A stretch of DNA of 37,754 nt from UMGS1696 sp964623635 (GTDB taxonomy: Bacteria; Bacillota; Clostridia; Oscillospirales; CAG-272), in NCBI GenBank assembly GCA_964623635.1, contig CAZUUA010000016.1:1-37754 (forward strand). The letters run 5' to 3'. Shown piece after piece: positions 8,168 through 16,212 of this stretch (position 1 is the stretch's first letter; the number at the start of each line of letters is the position of its first letter). The position numbers and the translations under genes are program-made. The notes beneath the pieces were generated by a model. The model did not search any database and had not been told where the DNA came from. It saw nothing but the letters and a program-made list of their open reading frames with translations.

Positions 8168-9913
8168 TTACAGACCTCTCGGAATGTAGTGGGTGTGCAG
8201 CAGCTCGTGAGCCTTATGGCTGTTGGGTTCGCCCAGGAATTCTTCGTAAACCTTCTTGACGATCGGGTTTTCGTGAGACTTCCGGTATTCCAGCAGCTTA
8301 GCGTCGGCGTTGTACAGAACGGAGGCACGAACCTTACGCAGGTCGATGTTGTTCCGTACCACAGCAGGCTGGATGGGCTGACCACCACCGTTGACACATC
8401 CGCCGGGACATGCCATGATCTCGATGAACTGTACGTCGTAGGTACCGTCCTGTACGCCCTTCAGCAGCTTGTTGGCGTTGGCCGTACCGGAAGCAACTGC
8501 TACCTTCACGGTCAGATCGCCGATCTTGTAGGAAGCGAACTTGATACCTTCGGTACCACGAACTTCTTCAAAGTCAACCTTTTCCAGGGGCTTGCCGGTC
8601 AGCACTTCGGAAGCGGTACGCAGAGCAGCTTCCATAACACCACCGGTAGCACCGAAGATAGCGCCGGCACCGGAACCGATGTCGATGGGCATATCAAAGG
8701 CAGCGTCATCCAGAGACTTGAAGTCGATACCGGCCTGCTCGATCAGACGACCCAGCTCACGGGTGGTCACAGCGATATCTACATTTGCCAGACCGTCGTT
8801 GGACTGACCGTCTCTGCCCACTTCGAACTTCTTAGCGGTGCAGGGGATCGCAGATACGAATACGATGTCCTTGGGGTCGATGCCCATCTTTTCAGCGAAG
8901 TAGGACTTGTACATAGCGCCGAACATCTGCTGCGGAGACTTGCAAGAAGACAGGTTCTCGATCATATCCGGGAAGTAGTGTTCGCAGTACTTGACCCATC
9001 CGGGAGAACAAGAGGTGATCATGGGCAGCACGCCACCGTTCTGTACACGGCTGATGAACTCGTGTGCTTCTTCCATGATGGTCAGGTCAGCGGTGAAGTT
9101 CATGTCATATACGCCATCAAAGCCCAGAGCCTTCAGAGCGGCAACCATCTTACCCTGGGTATCGGTACCAGGTTCGTAGCCGAAGCATTCGCCGATAGCG
9201 GTACGTACAGAGGGAGCGCAGCAGATAGCCACGTGCTTGGAAGGATCGTGGATAGCGTCCAGGATCTTCTGGGTGTCATCCTTTTCGTACAGTGCGCCAA
9301 CGGGGCAAGCTACGATGCACTGACCGCAGTTGATACAAGAGGTATCTGCCAGAGACTTTTCGAAGGCAGGAGCGATCTCGGTGTCATAACCACGATTGAT
9401 GGCACTGATGGCACCGATGCCCTGCAGCTTGTTACAAGCAGCTACGCAGCGACGGCACAGGATGCACTTGTTGTTGTCCCGGATGATGGAGGGAGAGGAC
9501 AGGTCCAGGGGCTTCTTTTCAGCCTTGTCGGTGTAGCAGAAGCGATCTTCGTCCACCTTGTATTCCTGAGCCAGCTTCTGCAGTTCGCAGGAAGTGGAAC
9601 GGATACAGGTCAGGCACTTCTTTTCATGGGCAGACAGAACCAGCTCCAGGTTGGTCTTTCTGGCAGCACGGATCTTGGGGGTGTTGGTCTGGATCTCCAT
9701 ACCATCGGCGGCAGGATATACACAGGCAGCCACCATGCCACGGGCGCCGGTCACTTCAACCAGGCACAGACGGCAGGCACCGATCTCGTTGATGTCCTTT
9801 AAGTAGCAAAGAGTGGGAATATCGATATTGGCGTACTTGCAGGCTTCCAGAACGGTGCTGCCGGCAGGTACGGAGTATTCCACACCATTGATCTTCACGT
9901 TAATCATGTTCAT
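8168..9913 (-). CDS. hydA: [FeFe]-hydrogenase catalytic subunit HydA of an NADH-linked trimeric (HydABC-type) enzyme
   Basis: A 581-residue M3-type [FeFe]-hydrogenase. N-terminal plant-type [2Fe-2S] domain (C36, C47, C50, C64), His-Cys [4Fe-4S] motif HEKKC..C.....C (96-109), two ferredoxin clusters (CILCRRCVAAC 150-160; CINCGQCIVAC 193-203), then the H-cluster domain. L2 is IPCTAKK (C358) and L3 is ACPGGC (C502, C506). Using a constant offset of 3 from Clostridium pasteurianum CpI, the proton-path residues E282, E285, R289 and S322 and K361 are all present. L1, normally TSCCPxW, reads TSCSPGW (300-306), placing Ser303 at the usual cubane ligand. Met353 of CpI is Ile356. With hydB and hydC in the same operon it should couple H2 to NADH and ferredoxin by electron confurcation/bifurcation in the cytoplasm. 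A ribosome site GGAAGGA precedes ATG 9913. Confidence 0.95.
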   Translation of the reverse strand: MNMINVKINGVEYSVPAGSTVLEACKYANIDIPTLCYLKDINEIGACRLCLVEVTGARGMVAACVYPAADGMEIQTNTPKIRAARKTNLELVLSAHEKKCLTCIRSTSCELQKLAQEYKVDEDRFCYTDKAEKKPLDLSSPSIIRDNNKCILCRRCVAACNKLQGIGAISAINRGYDTEIAPAFEKSLADTSCINCGQCIVACPVGALYEKDDTQKILDAIHDPSKHVAICCAPSVRTAIGECFGYEPGTDTQGKMVAALKALGFDGVYDMNFTADLTIMEEAHEFISRVQNGGVLPMITSCSPGWVKYCEHYFPDMIENLSSCKSPQQMFGAMYKSYFAEKMGIDPKDIVFVSAIPCTAKKFEVGRDGQSNDGLANVDIAVTTRELGRLIEQAGIDFKSLDDAAFDMPIDIGSGAGAIFGATGGVMEAALRTASEVLTGKPLEKVDFEEVRGTEGIKFASYKIGDLTVKVAVASGTANANKLLKGVQDGTYDVQFIEIMACPGGCVNGGGQPIQPAVVRNNIDLRKVRASVLYNADAKLLEYRKSHENPIVKKVYEEFLGEPNSHKAHELLHTHYIPRGL

Positions 9914-9928
9914 ACTGTGTATCCTTCC

Positions 9929-11725
9929 TTATTTCTTAGAGATTGCGCCGAACTTACACTTTTCCATACAAGCGCCGCACTTTACGCACTTGGTGGTATC
10001 GATCACGTGAGGTTCCTTCACCTTACCATTGATGGCACCGGCGGGACATACTCTGGAGCACAGGGTACAACCCTTACACTTGTCGGGATCGATGCTGTAG
10101 GACAGCAGCTTCTTGCACACGCCGGCGGGACACTTCTTGTCCACGATATGTGCGATGTATTCATCACGGAAGTACCGCAGGGTAGAGATAACGGGGTTGG
10201 GAGCGGACTGGCCCAGACCACACAGAGAGGCGCTCTTGATGTAGGTAGCCAGCTCTTCCAGCTTGTCCAGGTCTTCCATTTCGCCGTTACCGGAGATGAT
10301 CTTTTCCAGGATCTCCAGCAGACGAACCATACCGATACGGCAGGGTGCGCACTTACCACAGGATTCATCTACGGTGAATTCCAGGAAGAACTTTGCAATG
10401 TCAACCATGCAGGAGTCTTCGTCCATAACGATCAGACCACCGGAACCCATCATGGAACCGATCTTGATCAGGTTATCGTAGTCGATAGGCGTATCGATCA
10501 GGGAAGCCGGGATACAACCGCCGGAAGGACCACCGGTCTGAGCAGCCTTGAACTTCTTGCCGTTCGGGATGCCGCCACCGATCTCTTCAACCACTTCACG
10601 CAGGGTCGTACCCATGGGGATCTCCACCAGACCCGTGTTCTTGATCTTACCACCCAGAGCGAATACCTTGGTACCCTTGGAGGTCTCGGTACCCATGGAG
10701 GAGAACCATTCGGCGCCCTTCATGATGATCTGTGCGATGTTGGCGTAGGTTTCTACGTTGTTTACGATGGTAGGCTGACCCCACAGACCCTTTACAGCCG
10801 GGAACGGAGGACGTACACGAGGTTCACCACGGTTGCCTTCTACAGATGTCAGCAGAGCGGTTTCTTCACCGCATACGAATGCACCGGCACCCAGACGGAT
10901 GTGGATATCGAAGTTGAAGTCGGTACCGAAGATGTTCTTACCCAAGAGACCATATTCTCTTGCCTGTTCCAGAGCGATGCTCAGACGCTTAACGGCGATG
11001 GGATATTCTGCACGAACATATACCCAACCTTCGTCAGCACCGATGGCATAACCGGCGATGGCCATAGCTTCGATCAGGGCATGGGGGTCACCTTCCAGGA
11101 TGGAACGGTCCATGAATGCACCCGGGTCACCTTCGTCGGCGTTACATACAACGTACTTCTTGTCGGAAACGCTGGCCTTGGCGAACATCCACTTACGACC
11201 GGTCGGGAAGCCACCGCCGCCTCTACCGCGCAGACCGGAGTCCAGAATCACCTTGATAACGTCATCGGGCGTCATTTCGGTCAGGACCTTATTCAGTGCG
11301 AAGTAGCCGTCCATGGCGATATATTCTTCGATGTTTTCGGGGTTGATCACACCGCAGTTCCGCAGGGCAACTCTCTTCTGCTTCTTGTAGAAGTTGGTGT
11401 CGCTCAGAGAGGAGGCAGCAGCAGCATCCTTGTGCTCTACGCCATCCTTGTACACCAGACGGTCTACGATACGACCCTTCAGCAGGTGTTCCTCTACGAT
11501 CTCCGGGATATCCTCCTCGGTGACCATGCTATAGAACGTGCCTTCGGGATATACGATCATAATGGGGCCCAGTGCGCACAGACCAAAGCAGCCGGTCATG
11601 ACGATCTTGATCTCGTCTTCCAGGCCCTTTGCCTTCAGTTCGGCGGCCAGCTTATCGTGGAGCTTGGCACTACCGGAAGAGGTACAACCGGTACCACCGC
11701 AAATCAATACATGAGAACGAATCAT
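9929..11725 (-). CDS. hydB: HydB, NuoF-like NADH/FMN subunit of the [FeFe]-hydrogenase
   Basis: A 598-residue diaphorase subunit. It has an N-terminal thioredoxin-like [2Fe-2S] domain (C9, C14, C46, C50), an FMN/NADH-binding NuoF core with GRGGGGFPTGRKW (167-179) and NADEGDPG (195-202), and an SLBB segment. The NuoF [4Fe-4S] motif CGKCAPCRIG (456-465) pairs with C502. Two C-terminal ferredoxin clusters follow (550-560 and 580-590). In characterised HydABC enzymes this subunit exchanges electrons with NAD(H) and hosts the FMN where bifurcation is thought to occur. It precedes hydA by 15 bases and follows the small ferredoxin gene by 21, so stoichiometric co-expression is likely. AGGAGG lies upstream of ATG 11725. 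Confidence 0.95.
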   Translation of the reverse strand: MIRSHVLICGGTGCTSSGSAKLHDKLAAELKAKGLEDEIKIVMTGCFGLCALGPIMIVYPEGTFYSMVTEEDIPEIVEEHLLKGRIVDRLVYKDGVEHKDAAAASSLSDTNFYKKQKRVALRNCGVINPENIEEYIAMDGYFALNKVLTEMTPDDVIKVILDSGLRGRGGGGFPTGRKWMFAKASVSDKKYVVCNADEGDPGAFMDRSILEGDPHALIEAMAIAGYAIGADEGWVYVRAEYPIAVKRLSIALEQAREYGLLGKNIFGTDFNFDIHIRLGAGAFVCGEETALLTSVEGNRGEPRVRPPFPAVKGLWGQPTIVNNVETYANIAQIIMKGAEWFSSMGTETSKGTKVFALGGKIKNTGLVEIPMGTTLREVVEEIGGGIPNGKKFKAAQTGGPSGGCIPASLIDTPIDYDNLIKIGSMMGSGGLIVMDEDSCMVDIAKFFLEFTVDESCGKCAPCRIGMVRLLEILEKIISGNGEMEDLDKLEELATYIKSASLCGLGQSAPNPVISTLRYFRDEYIAHIVDKKCPAGVCKKLLSYSIDPDKCKGCTLCSRVCPAGAINGKVKEPHVIDTTKCVKCGACMEKCKFGAISKK

Positions 11726-11746
11726 AACTGTTTATTCCTCCTGAAG

Positions 11747-12121
11747 TTAAATCTGTGCAGCGCCGATGGTGTACTCGGTAACGACTGCGCCGCCTTTGAT
11801 GTGCTTTTCGATCACTTCCTGAGCCTTCTCTGCGGTCATCTTCACGTAAGTAACCTTTTCCTTGTCCTTCTGGTATACTTCCACAACGGGTTCGTACTGG
11901 CAGATACCGATACAGCCGGTCTGGGTCACGGTCACGGTCTCAGCAAGTCCTGCTGCATTTACGCCTTCCACGAAAGCGTTCAGTACGGGACGGGCACCGG
12001 CAGCGATACCGCAGGTGGCCATACCAACTACGATGCGGAGCTCATTATCGCCGGCCTGACGAACGGCTACCTTGTCCGCCATCTTGGCTTTGATCGCCAT
12101 CAGTTCTTCTAAAGACTTCAT
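11747..12121 (-). CDS. Thioredoxin-like [2Fe-2S] ferredoxin (short NuoE-like protein)
   Basis: A 124-residue protein with a single thioredoxin-fold [2Fe-2S] domain: cysteines in GMATCGIAAGA and, 30-40 residues later, TGCIGICQYEP. It resembles only the C-terminal domain of NuoE/HydC and lacks the N-terminal helical bundle found in the 165-residue HydC encoded at 16213. Such short ferredoxins commonly accompany hydB and hydA and may be an additional electron carrier or subunit. The ATG at 12121 is preferred because AAAGG stands about 10 bases upstream; the in-frame TTG at 12127 would be too close to it. Confidence 0.85.
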   Translation of the reverse strand: MKSLEELMAIKAKMADKVAVRQAGDNELRIVVGMATCGIAAGARPVLNAFVEGVNAAGLAETVTVTQTGCIGICQYEPVVEVYQKDKEKVTYVKMTAEKAQEVIEKHIKGGAVVTEYTIGAAQI

Positions 12122-12184
12122 ATACAAGGATCCTTTCTGTTTTCTATATGCATATAAATGGAATACGTTATAGGTTTTCTTCCC

Positions 12185-12748
12185 CTATTGCTGTTGATAC
12201 TGCTCTCGCAGGTATCCATCGATCCAGTTTAGGATCTCCGGTTCGGCAAGAGAGATCTCTTCACCCAATATGGCACGAAGCTCAGCACAGCGCAGCACTA
12301 CGTTGCCGCCGGGGAAGGTGTGGGTGAAGGTAAAGTTGATGCTTGGGGAACCCTGGATCAGGGTCTTGACGGTCTCCACCATATCGCCCAGTGGGATAAA
12401 ATCGATATGGTTCCTGCCGAAGGTACCTTGAATGGTGGTGCCATGTGCGGGGTCGATGGTGCCGTCTGGTCTCTTTTCGGGGACAGACGTAATGGTCACG
12501 TGACCGCCGGTCATTTCTGCCAGCATGGTGAGAAACGGAACGCCCAGCCCCACCTTCCGGGTCTTCCGGGTGGTGAAGAAGGGATTGGACAACTTTTCCA
12601 CCTGCTCCTTCGACATACCGCAGCCGTTGTCCGTCACGGTGAAGGTGAGCCAATCTCCTTCTTCCACTAAGGAAATGAGAATGGTATCCGCACCGGCTCG
12701 GACAGAGTTCATGGTGATGTCCAGCACATACAGAGAAAATTCATCCAT
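12185..12748 (-). CDS. Histidine-kinase-type ATP-binding protein (GHKL fold) of the hydrogenase cluster
   Basis: A 187-residue GHKL ATPase: N-box DITMNSVRAGA near residue 10-20, G1 box DNGCGM, a TTRKTRKVGLGVP G2-type loop, then a C-terminal tail without similarity to a kinase dimerisation domain. There is no phosphoacceptor histidine domain, sensor or membrane segment, so it cannot be a classical sensor kinase by itself. Proteins of this type recur in [FeFe]-hydrogenase operons beside HydS, PHP and DRTGG genes. A kinase or anti-sigma-like role is an inference from the fold. Starts 3 bases after the PHP gene stop. Confidence 0.8.
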   Translation of the reverse strand: MDEFSLYVLDITMNSVRAGADTILISLVEEGDWLTFTVTDNGCGMSKEQVEKLSNPFFTTRKTRKVGLGVPFLTMLAEMTGGHVTITSVPEKRPDGTIDPAHGTTIQGTFGRNHIDFIPLGDMVETVKTLIQGSPSINFTFTHTFPGGNVVLRCAELRAILGEEISLAEPEILNWIDGYLREQYQQQ

Positions 12749-12751
12749 ACG

Positions 12752-13507
12752 TTATCCTTTCTCGCCACGGAGATACCGAAACAGGCTATCCCGCACCCGG
12801 TCTCCGCTGTAGGGTGTATCGTCCAGCTCCAGAGCGTTGGTGTGCGCCACCGTATCGGCCTCAGACAGCGTCCACAGATTGTGGGCATCGGAGTCGATGA
12901 CTCTTGCCATGGGCTTGATATGGGGAAACATACTGGTATAGATGGGGACGGACGTGGGATCGTTCAGCTCATAGGCGGTGAAGGCAGGTGTTTTCGGGAA
13001 AGCACCCAGCACCGCAACCATGCCGTTGGAGGAGCGGTCGATGTGCGCCGGATAGCAGATACCGCCGTGTGGCTGCACCAATGTGACGGCTTCTTCGATG
13101 GAAATGGTGGTGGCGTTGATGAGCAGGTCTTCTTCCTCACGGACGACCTGATCGTTTTCGTCCAGCACCAACTGGTTTCCAAAGATCGCCACCTTGTTCC
13201 GGATGCGCACCCGGCGAGCGTCCACCACAGCACCGAAGGCCATAGCGGCATCCAGCGTGGGGAACAGGCACACCATGTGTACGTCCTCCGCCGTTGTCAG
13301 CTCCATGCCGGCCACCGGGATGATCCCCTGTTTTTTGGCTTGTGCATAGAAGGCCGGGCAGTTGGCTGTGGAATTGTGGTCGGTCAGTGCCACGATCTGG
13401 AGACCGTTGATCGCCGCCATACCGGCAATATTGGCAGGGGTCATATCGTCGTCGCCGCAGGGAGAAAGGCAGGAATGCACGTGCAGATCATAATAATATC
13501 GACTCAT
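12752..13507 (-). CDS. PHP-domain metal-dependent phosphoesterase
   Basis: A 251-residue PHP protein. Metal-binding signatures are DLHVHSCLSPCGDDDM near the N-terminus, TDHNS, GMELTT, CYPAHIDR and the terminal DSDAHNL. PHP proteins hydrolyse phosphoester bonds in nucleotides, nucleic acids or small phosphates; the substrate here is unknown. Gene order places it between a DRTGG protein (stop 18 bases upstream) and a GHKL ATPase (3 bases downstream), the usual hydrogenase-linked context. This suggests turnover of a signalling nucleotide or protein phosphate, though that is speculative. Soluble, no signal peptide. Confidence 0.85.
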   Translation of the reverse strand: MSRYYYDLHVHSCLSPCGDDDMTPANIAGMAAINGLQIVALTDHNSTANCPAFYAQAKKQGIIPVAGMELTTAEDVHMVCLFPTLDAAMAFGAVVDARRVRIRNKVAIFGNQLVLDENDQVVREEEDLLINATTISIEEAVTLVQPHGGICYPAHIDRSSNGMVAVLGAFPKTPAFTAYELNDPTSVPIYTSMFPHIKPMARVIDSDAHNLWTLSEADTVAHTNALELDDTPYSGDRVRDSLFRYLRGEKG

Positions 13508-13525
13508 GTTTCCCTCCGTCTCACT

Positions 13526-13855
13526 TCACCCCAGCCGGGTAGCGATCTCGGCACAAAGCTCGTACACCGTTTTTTCGGAAGACAGGACGCAAATGCCCTT
13601 TTCTTTGGCAGCCTCCAATGCATCCGGCACCAGGGTCACGCCCTCGGCTAAGATCACACAGGCCGCTTCGGTCAGGCTGGCCACGGCGATCACGTTCATG
13701 TTGTTCATGATGGTGATCCACACGTTGCCGGCTTCCACATGGCTCATGGCACGGCTGAGCAGGTCTCCGGCATAGACGCCATCGTATTCTGTCACAGAGC
13801 CGCACACCACGGTCAGCGCCAATGTATCCAGTAGTTGTTTTCCGTCCCTGTTCAT
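13526..13855 (-). CDS. DRTGG-domain protein, hydrogenase cluster copy 1
   Basis: A 109-residue single-domain protein resembling the DRTGG domain: strands around TLALTVVCG, DLLSRAMSHVEAGNVWITI, NVIAVASLTEAACVIL, and a C-terminal GICVLSSEKTVYELCAEI. DRTGG domains occur between CBS/DHH modules and in stand-alone proteins of redox enzyme clusters; ligand and partner are not established. The ATG at 13855 is chosen because it overlaps the hydS-like stop as ATGA and has AGGAGAAGG upstream. The frame is open 46 codons further 5' but only antisense-quality residues are found there. Confidence 0.8.
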   Translation of the reverse strand: MNRDGKQLLDTLALTVVCGSVTEYDGVYAGDLLSRAMSHVEAGNVWITIMNNMNVIAVASLTEAACVILAEGVTLVPDALEAAKEKGICVLSSEKTVYELCAEIATRLG

Positions 13856-15210
13856 TGGTCCTTCTCCTGTGCATCGTGTCCGGGTTGATCCTTCGGCGAC
13901 CGCGCAAAGGCAGCAGGGAAAGCATCGGCCGGGACACCTTCTTTTCGTTTGTTGAGATATTCGTGGAACAGCATCCGCATATTGACGGTGCATTCGTCTG
14001 CGTTGGTCTCACCTTTGACGATATCCTCCGCAAAGGCCATGCAGGTCGGTGCGCCACAGGAACCGCAGTCGGTACCGGGCAGACCCTGGCAAATGCTTTC
14101 GATCTCCGCCATCATCCGCATCGCCTCGGCTCGGTCGTCCGACAACCGGTTGTACGGATTGTACTGGACCACCTCAGGCGTGAAGGCCTCTTCGGGGATG
14201 TACCCTTCTCGTTTGGGACGATTGGGAGAGACAGGCAGATATCGTTTGAGGGACTGGAGACGTGCCTGTGCGATATAGGGATTGGCGACGGTCATTGCAC
14301 CGCCGACGCAGCCACCGTTGCAGGCATTGAGCTCCACGTACTCCAGGTGGCCGATCCCCTCGTTGTCGATCTGTTCCAGCACACGGATACAATTTTCGAT
14401 GCCGTCTGCTGCTAAGTAATGTTCGTTGAAAATGGCAGTGGATTCACCGCCGGTGGATGCCCAGCCGATGCCGATCATACCAGCCTCTGTGGATTCTGCC
14501 GGTTCGTCGATATGCTTCATGATATCGATGAGCTGGAAGTACACATCCCGAACGGACAGCACGTGATCCACGCTGTGTCGTTCGCTTGCCACGCCGTTGT
14601 TGAAGTAGCTGACCTTTGCGGGGCACGGAGAGATGAAGAACACACCGATGTCGTCGTTTGTGAGTTCCGGGTGCTCCTCCATCGCCTGTTTCCGGGCCAG
14701 GTCGGCAGCGATCTCCACCGGCGGCAATAGCGGAATGATGTTTTCGCACAGGAAGGGGTAGTTCATGCTGATGAGCCGGGAGATCACGGGGCAGGCAGAG
14801 CTGATGACCGGGCGTGGCACGTCGTCCCGTTTCAGGTACGAGCGTGTGTAGGCCGATACGAGCTCTGCGGCTCTTGCCACTTCGTAGACCATATCGAACC
14901 CCATTTTGTGCAGCCCTTCGATGACAAAGCCGATGTTGTCCAGGTTGTCAAATTGTCCGTACAGCGAAGGCGCCGGCAATGCGATGCGGAACGAAAATTC
15001 CTGCATGGTGGATAGGGGATCGTGGGTCGCTTTTTTGGCTTTATGGGAGCAGACCCGGATACATTCGCCGCAGTCGATACACCGGGCCGAATGGATCACA
15101 GCGTGTCCATCCCGGATCCGAATGGCTTCGGTAGGGCAACGCTTCAGGCAGGCCGTACATCCCTTGCACTTGGTCACATCCAGTGAAACCGAATGTTTGT
15201 ATTCTATCAT
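13852..15210 (-). CDS. HydS-like (putatively sensory, group C/D) [FeFe]-hydrogenase
   Basis: A 452-residue protein: two N-terminal ferredoxin clusters (CKGCTACLKRC 15-25; CIDCGECIRVC 44-54), an H-cluster domain and a C-terminal [4Fe-4S] module of the type CGSCGAPTC (382-390) with a later Cys. H-cluster motifs are SSACPVI (137-143), ISPCPAK (C196) and ACNGGC (C297, C301). All four cubane ligands are present, but Ala139 replaces the proton-relay cysteine of catalytic enzymes. This substitution is described for HydS proteins, which turn over slowly and are thought to sense H2 or redox state. No PAS domain is present, unlike classical group C. Flanking RsbW-like, DRTGG, PHP and GHKL genes support signalling over bulk catalysis. 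Confidence 0.85.
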   Translation of the reverse strand: MIEYKHSVSLDVTKCKGCTACLKRCPTEAIRIRDGHAVIHSARCIDCGECIRVCSHKAKKATHDPLSTMQEFSFRIALPAPSLYGQFDNLDNIGFVIEGLHKMGFDMVYEVARAAELVSAYTRSYLKRDDVPRPVISSACPVISRLISMNYPFLCENIIPLLPPVEIAADLARKQAMEEHPELTNDDIGVFFISPCPAKVSYFNNGVASERHSVDHVLSVRDVYFQLIDIMKHIDEPAESTEAGMIGIGWASTGGESTAIFNEHYLAADGIENCIRVLEQIDNEGIGHLEYVELNACNGGCVGGAMTVANPYIAQARLQSLKRYLPVSPNRPKREGYIPEEAFTPEVVQYNPYNRLSDDRAEAMRMMAEIESICQGLPGTDCGSCGAPTCMAFAEDIVKGETNADECTVNMRMLFHEYLNKRKEGVPADAFPAAFARSPKDQPGHDAQEKDQ

Positions 15211-15273
15211 GCTTCACCTCGTGCTTTCGTTATTTAAGAGGCGGAACATCTGCTTTTGAGGCAGTAGTATGTA

Positions 15274-15318
15274 ACGTCCGACAGACGGCGACCGAAAGGT
15301 ACTCGTCTCACAGGACGT
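15274..15318 (-). other. Intra-operon RNA hairpin between the RsbW-like and hydS-like genes
   Basis: On the minus strand ACGTCC pairs with GGACGT (6 bp), an inner AGACG pairs with CGTCT (5 bp) and ACC-TTTC-GGT closes the tip. The gap of 125 bases that holds it is the largest in the operon. There is no T-run, so it is not a standard terminator. It could be an RNase processing or mRNA-stability element separating regulatory from catalytic parts. Function not known. Confidence 0.45.
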
Positions 15319-15335
15319 CCCTATACTGTAGATGA

Positions 15336-15758
15336 TCAGATATTGACACGCATGGTGATGGTGGTACCCACGCCGACCTCTGTATCGATGTGCATATAGT
15401 CGGTGTATTTTTTCATGTTGGGCAGACCCATACCGGCGCCAAAGCCCAGAGCACGGATATTGTCTCTGGCGGTGGAATAGCCTTCCTGCATAGCAAGCTC
15501 GATATTGGGGATGCCGGGACCACGGTCCGCCAGCACGATCTCTATGTATTCGTCGCCCACCGTTACGTCAGCATTGCCGCCGCTGGCATGGATGACCATA
15601 TTGATCTCGCCTTCGTACATGGCAATGGAGACACGGCGCATGACATCCGGGGAAAAGCCCAGCTGCCGCAGCTTCTTTTTGACCATCACAGATGCTTCTC
15701 CTGCCGAGGAAAAGTTTTCGCCGTCTACATTAAAGTGAAATTTCACGGGTTCGTGCAT
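15336..15758 (-). CDS. RsbW/SpoIIAB-like ATP-binding anti-sigma-type protein
   Basis: A 140-residue GHKL ATPase of the anti-sigma-factor serine kinase type: N-box region RRVSIAMYEGEINMVIHA, ATP-binding ADRGPGIPN and GFGAGMGLPNM, ending in a beta-hairpin VGTTITMRVNI. RsbW/SpoIIAB relatives bind a partner protein and phosphorylate an antagonist; no sigma factor or STAS antagonist is encoded nearby. It lies 12 bases after a DRTGG gene and upstream of the HydS-like gene, a recurrent arrangement around Clostridial and Thermotoga-type hydrogenases. Confidence 0.85.
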   Translation of the reverse strand: MHEPVKFHFNVDGENFSSAGEASVMVKKKLRQLGFSPDVMRRVSIAMYEGEINMVIHASGGNADVTVGDEYIEIVLADRGPGIPNIELAMQEGYSTARDNIRALGFGAGMGLPNMKKYTDYMHIDTEVGVGTTITMRVNI

Positions 15759-15770
15759 ACCGTCTCCTCC

Positions 15771-16112
15771 TTATTGTCCGTGCAGGCCATGGGAATACAG
15801 GATCCCACAGGCCTCATAGGCTCTGGTGGTAGAACGCATGACTACGATCCCGCATTCTTCTGCCAGGATCAGCATTTCCTCCGTGGGTATCTTGCTGCGG
15901 ACGAAGACGATGCAGGGCATATCCATCATGGCGGCCGTCCGGATCACCTGGGCATTGACCAGCCCCGTAAGCAGCACGCCTTGATCCTTGACGAATGCCA
16001 GCACATCGCTCATCATATCGCTGCAACAGGCAGAATATACTTCGCCGTCCAGGGCCTCACTGCCACATAGCAGCTCTGCCTGCAAAAGATCTTGAATTTC
16101 TTTGATTTTCAT
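15771..16112 (-). CDS. DRTGG-domain protein, hydrogenase cluster copy 2
   Basis: A 113-residue protein with the same domain type as the gene at 13526: MKIKEIQDLLQAELLCG, ACCSDMMSDVLAFVKDQ, LLTGLVNAQVIRTAAMM, IVFVRSKIPTEEM, ending in a GILYSHGL tail. A DRTGG domain binds an unidentified ligand in redox and signalling proteins. Two different DRTGG proteins in one operon suggest paired or antagonistic sensing, but nothing in the sequence fixes a ligand. It precedes the RsbW-like gene by 12 bases. Confidence 0.75.
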   Translation of the reverse strand: MKIKEIQDLLQAELLCGSEALDGEVYSACCSDMMSDVLAFVKDQGVLLTGLVNAQVIRTAAMMDMPCIVFVRSKIPTEEMLILAEECGIVVMRSTTRAYEACGILYSHGLHGQ

Positions 16113-16131
16113 AGGCTATATATCCTTCTTT

Positions 16132-16159
16132 CGGGGAACCGCTACACAGAGCATCCCCG
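16132..16159 (-). other. Short stem-loop next to a ribosome site
   Basis: A perfect 6-bp inverted repeat CGGGGA/TCCCCG with a 16-base loop ends immediately before the GAAAGAAGG ribosome-binding region of the DRTGG gene at 15771-16112. It has no T-run. It may modulate translation or mRNA stability in the 100-base gap after hydC; this is only a structural observation. Confidence 0.3.
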
Positions 16160-16212
16160 CTTCTTACGAACGCTTCATCGGATATGCAGGGTAGGAGATG
16201 GAGAGATTGTAC

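Noticed and set aside
8069..12112. Very long plus-strand frames opposite hydA and hydB (577 and 731 codons)
   Set aside because: They mirror strongly supported Fe-S genes and arise because the true genes avoid TTA, CTA and TCA codons, leaving few antisense stops; no ribosome sites or motifs.
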